NCBI GenBank assembly: GCA_003567615.1
Contig: PWZC01000450.1
Location: 1-12,298 of the forward strand
Source: Gemmatimonadota bacterium
GTDB taxonomy: Bacteria; Gemmatimonadota; Gemmatimonadetes; Longimicrobiales; Gaopeijiaceae
Direction of reading: 5' to 3'
Length of the DNA: 12,298 nucleotides
Below the pieces are notes generated by a model. That model ran no database searches and was not told the origin of the DNA. It saw nothing but the letters and a program-made list of their open reading frames with translations. Each line of letters opens with the position of its first letter. Position 1 is the first letter of the stretch. A program made the translations under genes and the position numbers. This document shows positions 6,088-12,298 of the stretch, in pieces.

Positions 6088-7809
6088 CATGACGGCGGCA
6101 ATGGTGGCCAGGAGGAAGACCATCATCACCGTCATGGACACCCGTAGGGTCGTGGAAGCGGTCTCGCCCGGAATCCCCACCTCCGGCCCCGTGCGACCCA
6201 GGATGGACCGGGTCCACGCCACAGGGTCGAAGCCCCGGCGTGCGATCTTCCGCGTGGTATCCCAGGAGAAGTCCTCCCACCACTTGAAGAAGCGCTCCAC
6301 CGGGACCACGGTGGTGCGCCAGACCAACCGGGCCGAGCTGCGGTAGACCCAGTCCGTGTCCAACTGGATCTTCTGCTTCGGCTTCAGATAACCGGTGATG
6401 GCGAAGAACACCAGCGCGGTGAAGAGAAGGAGCTGGAACCCCTTGGTGAGGGAGGCGACGGTGTAGGGGTCGTAGTCCGGGACGCCGCCGGGAAGCATGG
6501 TGTAGAGCGGGTCGGGCCAGACTCCCAGGAGGACGGTGAGCCCCACGGCCAGCCACATGGCTACGTACATGTTGGTTGGGATGGCCGCCGCCTGGATGGG
6601 CTTCTTCGGCTCGCCACCAAACCACGTGAAGTAGGGGACCTTGAGCCCCACCGAGAGGAAGGTCCCCACCGAAACCAGGTGCAGGAGAAGCACCACGCCG
6701 GGCAACCCGGCATACTCGGCCGCGTAGACGGTGATGGGCTTGGAGATGAAGCCCGCAAGGAAGGGGGCCGAGGCGATGGCGAGGCCCGCCACCACGTAGA
6801 TCCAGAAGACCGCCGGGAGCTGCCGGTAGAGTCCGCCAAGCTGGCTCATCCGGCTCTCACCGGTGGAATAGATGACGGCACCGGCCGCCATGAAGAGGAG
6901 GCCCTTGTAGAGGATATTCGTGATGGCCAGCGCCACGGCCCCCTGGATGGCCAGCGTGGACCCGATCCCGATGGCCGCCACCATGAAGCCGAGCTGGCTC
7001 ACGATATGGTACGAAAGGACCCGGCGGATGTCGTTGCACAGGATCGCGTAGATGACCCCGTAGACCGCCATGAGGCATCCGGCCCAGATGAGGATGTCCC
7101 ATCCGGCGAAGCCCCGCGCCAGCGTGTATACCGCCAGCTTGGTGGTGAGGGCCGACATGAAGATGGTCCCCGTCACCGTAGCCCGGGGGTAGGCGTCGGA
7201 GATCCACGCGTGGAGTGGCACAACTGCGGCGTTGACGGCAAATCCACCGAGGATCAGCCATGAGGCGATCCCGCCCTCGAAAGCATCGAAGGCGATGGAG
7301 CCGGTCTCGGCGATGTGCCAGAGCGCACCACCCAGGAGGAGGCTTCCGCCGAAGAGGTGGACGAAGAGGTACCGCATGGCGGACCCGTAGGCCTCCTTGG
7401 TTCCCCGGGCCCAGATCAGGTAGGCCGAGGCAAAGGCCATGATCTCCCAGAAGAAGATCAGGGTGAAGAGATCCCCGGCGAAGGTGGCGCCCAGCGGGCT
7501 TCCGGCATAGAGCAGGGCCGCCACCTGCTGCCCCGTGTCCCTGAGATGGAGGGCGTAGATCCCGGCCACCAGGGTGGCAAGGGCAAAGACCCAGCCGAAG
7601 ACCAGGGAGAGGGCATCCACCCTGAGCAGTTGCAGTTCGTAGGTGGCGAACGCCCACCCCAGGTGCTCACCCGGCTGCAGGTTCGCCAACACCCCCACCG
7701 CAAGTGCGGGAAAGATCAGGAACACCCACGACCGCGCACGGGCCGGAACCAGGGGAATCAGGAGCGCCCCGAGAATGAGGATCAGCCCGGGAGGTATGAG
7801 TCCAAGCAC
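6070..7809 (-). CDS. Mrp-type cation/proton antiporter, third NuoL/M/N-like subunit (579 aa)
   Basis: A polytopic membrane protein of the proton-conducting transporter family, usually annotated as Na+/H+ antiporter subunit D. The channel core spans about residues 1-475. Key charged residues seen are Glu122 in TM5 (LIFFWEIMAFASAY), Lys224 in TM8 (ALTTKLAVY), Lys302 (ILYKGLLFM) and Lys357 in TM12 (GFISKPITV). The TM7 position that is Lys in most members is Asn193 here (AVNAAVVPLHAW). After the core comes a hydrophilic, Trp- and Arg-rich segment of about 80 residues (475-555) and a last hydrophobic helix (558-579). The GTG start at 7809 has GGGAGGG seven bases upstream and lies three bases after the stop of the small membrane protein. 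It is the last gene of the antiporter operon. It should conduct H+ or Na+ inside the Mrp-like complex. Confidence 0.92.
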   Translation of the reverse strand: MLGLIPPGLILILGALLIPLVPARARSWVFLIFPALAVGVLANLQPGEHLGWAFATYELQLLRVDALSLVFGWVFALATLVAGIYALHLRDTGQQVAALLYAGSPLGATFAGDLFTLIFFWEIMAFASAYLIWARGTKEAYGSAMRYLFVHLFGGSLLLGGALWHIAETGSIAFDAFEGGIASWLILGGFAVNAAVVPLHAWISDAYPRATVTGTIFMSALTTKLAVYTLARGFAGWDILIWAGCLMAVYGVIYAILCNDIRRVLSYHIVSQLGFMVAAIGIGSTLAIQGAVALAITNILYKGLLFMAAGAVIYSTGESRMSQLGGLYRQLPAVFWIYVVAGLAIASAPFLAGFISKPITVYAAEYAGLPGVVLLLHLVSVGTFLSVGLKVPYFTWFGGEPKKPIQAAAIPTNMYVAMWLAVGLTVLLGVWPDPLYTMLPGGVPDYDPYTVASLTKGFQLLLFTALVFFAITGYLKPKQKIQLDTDWVYRSSARLVWRTTVVPVERFFKWWEDFSWDTTRKIARRGFDPVAWTRSILGRTGPEVGIPGETASTTLRVSMTVMMVFLLATIAAVMLIIVI

Positions 7810-7812
7810 GGC

Positions 7813-8118
7813 TCAGCCCTCCCTTCCGGCCGGGGTGCGACCCCGTGGCGTCGATGCCGGCGGAGCCACCGCCGGGCTCTCACCACTCCAGTCCGGATCC
7901 TTCTCGGACGGGTCGTAGAAATCCTCGGGGCGGTCCAGCAGGGGACTCACCAGCCCCTTCGCCACCCAAGAGAGGAAGAGGCACCCCAGAAGCCCGGTGA
8001 GGGCGAAGAAGAGGGGGAAGTCCCAGAGGTACACCCACTCCTTGTCCTGCATCAGGCCCAGCACCACCGAGCCCAGGAGGGCGAAGCCGAAGAGGAGCTG
8101 CCAGAAGTTCAGTCTCAT
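7813..8118 (-). CDS. Small two-helix membrane protein within the antiporter operon, unrecognised
   Basis: I do not recognise a family. The 101-residue product has two hydrophobic segments, about 7-24 (QLLFGFALLGSVVLGLM) and 34-58 (FPLFFALTGLLGCLFLSWV). A charged segment follows (62-80, with RPEDFYDPSEKDPDW), then a Pro/Ala/Arg-rich tail. The two helices probably form a hairpin with the tail on one side of the inner membrane. Its ATG shares one base with the TGA of the upstream antiporter subunit (TGATG), and its stop is three bases before the next subunit, so it is made in step with both. This placement strongly suggests an accessory or structural subunit of the antiporter complex. An open frame extends upstream to 8418 but only shadows the neighbouring gene. 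Confidence 0.82.
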   Translation of the reverse strand: MRLNFWQLLFGFALLGSVVLGLMQDKEWVYLWDFPLFFALTGLLGCLFLSWVAKGLVSPLLDRPEDFYDPSEKDPDWSGESPAVAPPASTPRGRTPAGREG

Positions 8119-9620
8119 CAGATGCCTCCCGTGAAGGTCACCCCGGTCACGGAGGCCACGATGGCCTCCGCCAGGGAGAAGAAGCGGAAGACTCCGTCGG
8201 GATGGATTCCCAGGAGGAGGGCGAAGAGCATGGTGATGGTAATGGGGACCACCATGAGCGGGGACGCCTCGTTGAAGCGGGTGTGATCCGGCGAGCTCCG
8301 CAGGAAGGCCCGGGTCACGATGGGCACCAGGTATGCCGCGTTCAGGAGTCCACTCAGCAGGAAGACCCAGAGGTAGATGGAGAGCCCCGCATCCAGGGCT
8401 CCGACCCCCAGGTACCACTTGGACACGAAGCCGCCCACCAGGGGCACCCCCGCCAGGCCCACCGCTCCCACCCCGAACGCCGCCATGGTGAGAGGCATCT
8501 GGCGGCCGATACCATCGAGCTGACTGACCTTCTTCTTCCCGGTATGCACGTAGATGGCACCGGCGCAGAAGAAGAGGGTGATCTTCATGGCGGCGTGGGT
8601 GATCATGTGGAAGGCCGCGCCCAGCATGGCCTGGGGCGCCAGGATGGCGATGCCCAGGACGATGTACGAGAGGTGCCCCACCGTGGAGTAGGCGAGGCGG
8701 GCCTTGAGATCATCCTTCGTGATGGCGATGAGGGATGCCACCAGGATGGTGATGGCGGCGAGGATGGCCAGGAAGGTAGCCGCCCCCATGGCGCCGAAGA
8801 GCTCAGGCCCGAAGATGTACCCCACCAGTCGGACGAAGCCGAAGACGCCCGCCTTCACCACCGCCACGGCGTGGAGGAGGGCCGACACCGGGGTCGGCGC
8901 GATCATGGCGTTGGGAAGCCACGACTGCAGGGGCATGACGCCCGCCTTCACCCCGAATCCCAGGGCGAAGAGGAGGAAGACCGTCCAGAGGAAGGGCATC
9001 CCCATCTCCGCATCCAGGAACCCACCGGGCTGGAAGTCCAGCGTCCCCGTGACGGCATAGATGGCCGCAAGGCCCGCCACCAGGGCGATCCCGGCGGTCA
9101 GGGCGTAGATCAGGTACTGTCGACCGATTTCGTAGGCCTTCTTGGAGCCCGAGTGGATGACCAGCGGGTAGGTGGCCACCGACAGGATCTCGTAGAAGAT
9201 CACGAAGGTGAGGATGTTCCCCGAGAAGCAGAGCCCGATGGTGGCCGAGAGACAGGCGGCCAACATGGAGAAGAATCGACTCTGCTTGGCCTCGTTCGCT
9301 CCGCGCATGTAGCCGAAGGCGTAGAACGAGGTGAGGATCCAGAGGAACGAGGCCGAGGTGGCGAAGAGAAGACCCGCCGGGTCCACCCGGAGGGACAGCC
9401 CGATCCCCGGGGCGATCTCAAGGAGGTCCATCCCGTATCGCTCGCCGGCCAGGACGCCGGGAATCATCATGGCGATGAGGGAGAACTTCACCACGGCGGC
9501 CAGCACCGTCCAGGTTTCCCTCAGATTCCGACGCTTCTCCCCGGTAAGGGGGACGGCCACCGCCGCGACGGCGGAGGCCAGGATCGCAAGGAGAGGAGCC
9601 AGGTCAAGGAAGCCGTCCAT
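8118..9620 (-). CDS. Mrp-type cation/proton antiporter, second NuoL/MrpA-like subunit (500 aa)
   Basis: A 500-residue polytopic protein of the proton-conducting transporter family, with about 14 membrane helices. The charged axis is intact: Glu144 in TM5 (FVIFYEILSVATYPLV), Lys225 in TM7 (GFGVKAGVMPLQSWLP), His250 and Lys256 in TM8 (ALLHAVAVVKAGVFGF), His338/His342 and Lys346 (FHMITHAAMKITLFF), and Lys401 in TM12 (GGFVSKWYL). The ALLHAxxxVKAG motif is the one seen in NuoL and the N-terminal half of MrpA, so it is the best stand-in for MrpA, without its C-terminal extension. The ATG at 9620 has GGAGG seven bases upstream, inside the end of the preceding gene, and a 3-base gap from its stop. 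Its own stop overlaps the small membrane protein by one base. Confidence 0.92.
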   Translation of the reverse strand: MDGFLDLAPLLAILASAVAAVAVPLTGEKRRNLRETWTVLAAVVKFSLIAMMIPGVLAGERYGMDLLEIAPGIGLSLRVDPAGLLFATSASFLWILTSFYAFGYMRGANEAKQSRFFSMLAACLSATIGLCFSGNILTFVIFYEILSVATYPLVIHSGSKKAYEIGRQYLIYALTAGIALVAGLAAIYAVTGTLDFQPGGFLDAEMGMPFLWTVFLLFALGFGVKAGVMPLQSWLPNAMIAPTPVSALLHAVAVVKAGVFGFVRLVGYIFGPELFGAMGAATFLAILAAITILVASLIAITKDDLKARLAYSTVGHLSYIVLGIAILAPQAMLGAAFHMITHAAMKITLFFCAGAIYVHTGKKKVSQLDGIGRQMPLTMAAFGVGAVGLAGVPLVGGFVSKWYLGVGALDAGLSIYLWVFLLSGLLNAAYLVPIVTRAFLRSSPDHTRFNEASPLMVVPITITMLFALLLGIHPDGVFRFFSLAEAIVASVTGVTFTGGI

Positions 9621-9623
9621 GCC

Positions 9624-11150
9624 TCAGCCTCCCAGCAGCGGTGCGACGGCGGGCTCCAGAAGGGCCCGCACGATGAGGAAATTGAACACACCCACCAGGA
9701 TCACCGCCGCCGACAGGATGGCGATGGGGATGAACATGGAGGGGGGCACCTCGCCGGCCACGGCGCCCCGCAGCTCGTCGGCCGAGACCCCTCCGGTGGC
9801 GGAATCATCTGCACTCTCCTCCGCGCCCTCCACGTCCCGGAAGACGAACTCCACCATGCGGAAGAAGTAGATGGCCGAGAGGAGGGACGACAGGACGATG
9901 ACGGCAAACCAGACCCATGCGTCGGCCTGCACCGCCCCGATCATGAGATAGACCTTCGAGAAGAACCCGGCCGTGGGTGGAATCCCGACCATGGCCAGGA
10001 CGGCGATGACGAAAGCGTACATGGTCCACGGCATCTTCTTCCCGAGGCCCACCATATCCGGGATCCGCACCAGGCCTGTACGCCACTGGATGGCACCGCC
10101 GATGAGGAAGAGAAGCCCCTTCATGAGGGCGTGGTTCACGATGTGCAGGAGGCCGCCGATGAGGCCGATGGGGTTGGCCAGTGCGATCCCGAGACCCACG
10201 TAGGCGATCTGACCCACCGAAGAGTACGCCAGCATGCGTCGATAGTCCTGCTGGCCGATGGCGATGATGGACCCGAAAAGAATCCCCGCCGCTGACATCC
10301 AGCCGATGGTGGCGGCGATGGGGAGCGCCTCCGTGAAGAAGCCGGGTGGAAAGACATCCAGCATGAGACGCACGATGGCGTAGGCCGACACCTTCGTCAT
10401 GATGGGCGCAATGAGCGCCGCCGACGACGAAGGGGCGTTGGTATATACGTCGGGCATCCAGAAGTGCAGCGGGAAGAGGCCCATCTTCAGCGCCAACCCC
10501 AGCACCATGAGGACTGCGCCTGAGATGACGGACCGGCTCTCCAGCAGTTCCGGGAGCCGTGCCGCAACGTCCGCCATGTTGATGGAGCCCACCGAGAAAT
10601 AAATGAAGCCCACGCCCAGGAGGTAGAATCCGCCACCAACCGCCCCGATGAGGAGGTAGCGAAGGGTGGCGAAGGCTCCTCCCCGTCTGCCTGTGGCCAG
10701 AAGGGCATAGGCGGCCAACGCCGCGATCTCCAAAAAGACGTAGAGATTGAAGAGATCGCCGGTGATGCTCATGCCGGCCAGCCCGGCCACCAGGAGCGCC
10801 ATGGACGGGTAGGTCAGTGCCGCCTTCCCCGGAGACTCGTGGCGGATGGATCGGGGGGCGTAGATCAGCACTAGGACGCCGATCCCCGTGACCAGGGTGG
10901 TCATGTAGGCGGCCAGGTGATCCAGGACGAATTCGATCCCGATGGGCGGAATCCACCCTCCCAGAGCATATCGGATGGGCTGCCCGGAAGAGGGGACCTC
11001 CAGGAGACCGATCACGCTCACCAGAAACGAGACGACGGTTCCCGTCAGCGCGATGAGGTGGCCCGCACGGAGACTCCTGAGCCCCACCAGGAGGCTGAGG
11101 AGTCCAGCGAGGATGAGGGTCGTCGGGATGAGAGCAGGTAGCTGGCTCAC
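9624..11150 (-). CDS. mrpD: Mrp-type cation/proton antiporter subunit D (508 aa)
   Basis: A 508-residue polytopic inner-membrane protein; length and motifs fit MrpD. Seen are Glu141 in TM5 (NLYVFLEIAALAAYAL), Lys222 in TM7 (LGLALKMGLFPLHFWMPDVY), Lys253 in TM8 (APIMTKVSAYAIVR), His340 and Lys344 (VNHALMKGLLFL), and Lys399 in TM12 (AGFFSKVYLM). These match the ion-path residues known from Bacillus MrpD. An acidic soluble loop (about 440-470, EGAEESADDS) lies before the last helices. The start is GTG at 11150, overlapping the mrpC stop as GTGA, with GAGGG seven bases upstream. It sits directly after mrpC, as in canonical mrp operons, so this one of the three large subunits is the best candidate for the true MrpD. 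Confidence 0.94.
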   Translation of the reverse strand: MSQLPALIPTTLILAGLLSLLVGLRSLRAGHLIALTGTVVSFLVSVIGLLEVPSSGQPIRYALGGWIPPIGIEFVLDHLAAYMTTLVTGIGVLVLIYAPRSIRHESPGKAALTYPSMALLVAGLAGMSITGDLFNLYVFLEIAALAAYALLATGRRGGAFATLRYLLIGAVGGGFYLLGVGFIYFSVGSINMADVAARLPELLESRSVISGAVLMVLGLALKMGLFPLHFWMPDVYTNAPSSSAALIAPIMTKVSAYAIVRLMLDVFPPGFFTEALPIAATIGWMSAAGILFGSIIAIGQQDYRRMLAYSSVGQIAYVGLGIALANPIGLIGGLLHIVNHALMKGLLFLIGGAIQWRTGLVRIPDMVGLGKKMPWTMYAFVIAVLAMVGIPPTAGFFSKVYLMIGAVQADAWVWFAVIVLSSLLSAIYFFRMVEFVFRDVEGAEESADDSATGGVSADELRGAVAGEVPPSMFIPIAILSAAVILVGVFNFLIVRALLEPAVAPLLGG

Positions 11151-11524
11151 GCCGATTCCCTCATGCTCTGGATGATGACTTCCTCGTCGAGACTACCGAA
11201 GCGCCGGTATGTCACGAGGAGGAGGGAGAGAGCGACGCCGGTAATGGCCACCCCGACCACGATGGCGGTGAGGACGATGACCTGGGGCAGCGGGTTCATG
11301 TAGAGCGTGGGGTCCGTCCCGAACTCCTCGGTATAGACCGGGATGGTCGCTCCCTGCTTGAAGGCGCCCTGGATGAAGAAGAGGTAGATGGCCGTCTGGA
11401 AGATGGTCATCCCGATGACCTTCTTCAGGAGGTTCCGCTTCATGGTCATTCCGTACAGCCCGATCGCCAGGAGGACGGCGATGAGGATATACGGATAGCG
11501 ACCGGCGAAGAATTCGATGGTCAC
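11147..11524 (-). CDS. mrpC: Mrp-type antiporter subunit C (NuoK-like)
   Basis: A 125-residue protein with three membrane helices (about 12-27, 33-52, 82-104), typical of MrpC/MnhC and the related NuoK. Family motifs are NLLKKVIGMTIFQTAIYLFF and PLPQVIVLTAIVVGVAITGV. It packs beside the MrpD-type channel in known complexes. The start is GTG at 11524 with GGGAG nine bases upstream; an 11-codon mini-ORF ends on this start codon. The loop TEEFGTDPTLYMN (about 65-77) is acidic. The stop overlaps mrpD by four bases. Confidence 0.94.
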   Translation of the reverse strand: MTIEFFAGRYPYILIAVLLAIGLYGMTMKRNLLKKVIGMTIFQTAIYLFFIQGAFKQGATIPVYTEEFGTDPTLYMNPLPQVIVLTAIVVGVAITGVALSLLLVTYRRFGSLDEEVIIQSMRESA

Positions 11525-11556
11525 CGGAGTGCGCTCCCTGCCGTGCTGGCGATCAT
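11521..11556 (-). CDS. Possible 11-codon leader ORF coupled to mrpC
   Basis: In the 58-base gap between mrpB and mrpC, an ATG at 11556 opens MIASTAGSALR and stops at a TGA that overlaps the mrpC GTG as GTGA. GGGAG lies ten bases before it and AGGAG is almost adjacent. This copies the coupling junction used elsewhere in the operon. Such short frames are common by chance, and there is no proof of translation. Confidence 0.25.
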   Translation of the reverse strand: MIASTAGSALR

Positions 11557-11582
11557 GCTCCTGTAGTCTCCCATTGACCGGT

Positions 11583-12017
11583 TCATTCGTCGACTCCTCC
11601 GGTGGTCAGGCCATCGTAGATGGCCACCAGGGAGCCCCAGACCAGGAAGCCGATGAAGACTTCGGCGAAGAAGATTCCCCAGTACCGCAGGATCACTCCG
11701 TCCATCCCGGGAATGGCATAGCCGTACTCGAGGAAGTTTCCTCCAAAGGCCATGGACATGAATCCCAGGAGGGCGAAGGCAAGCGCCCCGATCCCCGCCA
11801 GATAGAGTCCGGCGGCGGGGGAGAAGCGCTCGTACGATTCCTCGCCCTGGGAGATCCGGAGAAGGATGGTGGAGGCGGCGAGCATGACGCCTCCCTGGAA
11901 GCCCCCGCCCGGGTCGTAGTGACCGTGGGTCACCACATAGAGGGCGAAGATCTGGATCAGGGGGACGATGGCCCGGGAGATGACGTCCAGAAAAAGGGAG
12001 TCATAGCGACTGGTCAT
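11583..12017 (-). CDS. mrpB: Mrp-type antiporter subunit B (MnhB family)
   Basis: A 144-residue protein with four membrane helices (about 13-30, 37-55, 69-90, 110-133). The MnhB signature HGHYDPGGGFQGG (31-43) is complete, and the N-terminal RAIVPLIQIFALYVV is the usual lead-in helix. In Mrp and MBH complexes this subunit (MbhF in MBH) links the MrpC/D and MrpA-derived modules. The ATG has GGAGG six bases upstream and overlaps the stop of the MbhE-like gene as ATGA. A 58-base gap, the largest in this operon within the window, separates it from mrpC. Confidence 0.95.
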   Translation of the reverse strand: MTSRYDSLFLDVISRAIVPLIQIFALYVVTHGHYDPGGGFQGGVMLAASTILLRISQGEESYERFSPAAGLYLAGIGALAFALLGFMSMAFGGNFLEYGYAIPGMDGVILRYWGIFFAEVFIGFLVWGSLVAIYDGLTTGGVDE

Positions 12018-12298
12018 GCTCCCCCTCCAAGCGTGTCACGTGCCGGAGGCGTGCGACTCCCGTCGGGCTCCCTGCCCGCCTCGGGCCCCATTCCCGCCGC
12101 CACGGACCGCTCGGGATCGGGAAGGCCTTCTTCCCGACGTCTGCGCAGGAGGATGAGGAGGCAGGAAAGTGCGGCCGCCACAACCACCACGGCCTCGCCG
12201 AAGGTGTCGAAGCCCCGGTAGTCGGCCAGGACCGCCGTCACCATGTTCGGGGTCTTGGAGTCGGCCAGCGCATTCTCGATGTAATACACGGAAACGTG
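12014..12298 (-). CDS. MbhE / MrpA C-terminal-like antiporter subunit, 3' part
   Basis: Only the last 94 residues are seen; the frame stays open to the window edge. The motif NMVTAVLADYRGFDTFGEAVVV, quoted here as NMVTAVLADYRG plus FDTFGE, is the hallmark of MbhE and of the MrpA C-terminal extension, ending in one membrane helix (about visible residues 36-52). A hydrophilic tail of about 42 residues rich in Pro, Gly, Arg and Glu follows and looks disordered. In canonical Mrp this segment is fused to the large MrpA channel; here it precedes MrpB as in MBH operons, so upstream genes for MbhD- and MrpE/F/G-type subunits are expected outside the window. The GTG at 12289 is probably internal, since the motif needs the residues before it. 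The stop overlaps mrpB as ATGA. Confidence 0.88.
   Translation of the reverse strand, partial: HVSVYYIENALADSKTPNMVTAVLADYRGFDTFGEAVVVVAAALSCLLILLRRRREEGLPDPERSVAAGMGPEAGREPDGSRTPPARDTLGGGA

Noticed and set aside
8119..8418. Upstream extension of the small membrane protein frame
   Set aside because: It overlaps the 3' end of the 500-residue subunit, and its residues look like antiporter codons read out of frame.
6070..9620. DAB-type inorganic carbon pump (DabA/DabB)
   Set aside because: DabB is a NuoL-like protein, but no DabA (DUF2309) gene is present and MrpB/MrpC neighbours indicate an antiporter.
8202..10295. A 697-codon open frame on the + strand, opposite two antiporter subunits
   Set aside because: The translation is an implausible Glu/Gly/His/Arg-rich string produced by antisense of hydrophobic codons; both antiporter genes opposite are clear.
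6070..12298. Membrane-bound hydrogenase or complex I operon
   Set aside because: No hydrogenase, NuoB/C/D/H/I-like or iron-sulfur protein genes are in the window, and the operon ends with an antiporter subunit and a hairpin.
1..12298. CRISPR arrays, tRNA, rRNA, insertion sequences or phage genes
   Set aside because: I saw no spaced direct repeats, tRNA- or rRNA-like sequence, transposase or integrase; codon style looks even throughout.

Overview
This is a GC-rich bacterial window with tightly packed genes. Three lipoproteins with clear lipoboxes suggest a diderm envelope. One of them matures at a Cys followed by SDSPTGP ahead of a Big2-like domain, a style I associate with Gemmatimonadota and similar environmental phyla. 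That phylum guess is inference only; there is no rRNA or marker gene here.

Left edge (1-591, + strand): the 3' end of an S9-family serine peptidase (prolyl oligopeptidase / acylaminoacyl peptidase type) that begins outside the window. It converges on the next block across a short G-rich gap.

Left block (635-4645, - strand): four genes joined by three 4-base ATGA overlaps. In transcription order they are a large surface lipoprotein with Big2-like, IPT/TIG-like and HEXXH metallopeptidase domains, a second lipoprotein of unknown function, a TspO/MBR membrane protein, and the CRM-domain ribosome assembly factor YhbY. The gap upstream (4646-4962) is divergent with a MutT-like Nudix hydrolase gene (4963-5373, + strand). 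That gene overlaps the 3' end of an NlpE-domain lipoprotein gene (5343-5993, - strand) by 31 bases.

Right block (6070-12298, - strand): about half the window is a multisubunit cation/proton antiporter operon of the Mrp/Mnh type, running past the right edge. In transcription order it encodes the end of an MbhE/MrpA-C-terminal-like protein, MrpB, MrpC (NuoK-like), a MrpD-type antiporter subunit, a second NuoL/MrpA-like antiporter subunit, an unrecognised two-helix membrane protein of 101 residues, and a third antiporter subunit of 579 residues. Genes touch or overlap almost everywhere. The layout follows the MBH order (MbhE-F-G-H) rather than canonical mrpABCDEFG: the MrpA role is split, and there are three large ion-channel subunits in place of the canonical two. 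No hydrogenase genes follow, and a 10-bp perfect stem lies just after the last stop codon. The complex probably exchanges Na+ (or K+) for H+ across the inner membrane.

The most interesting points are the three-channel antiporter with an extra small subunit, the lost TM7 lysine and C-terminal extension of the third channel subunit, a mini-ORF coupled to mrpC, and the unusual coupling of a surface metallopeptidase to TspO and YhbY.
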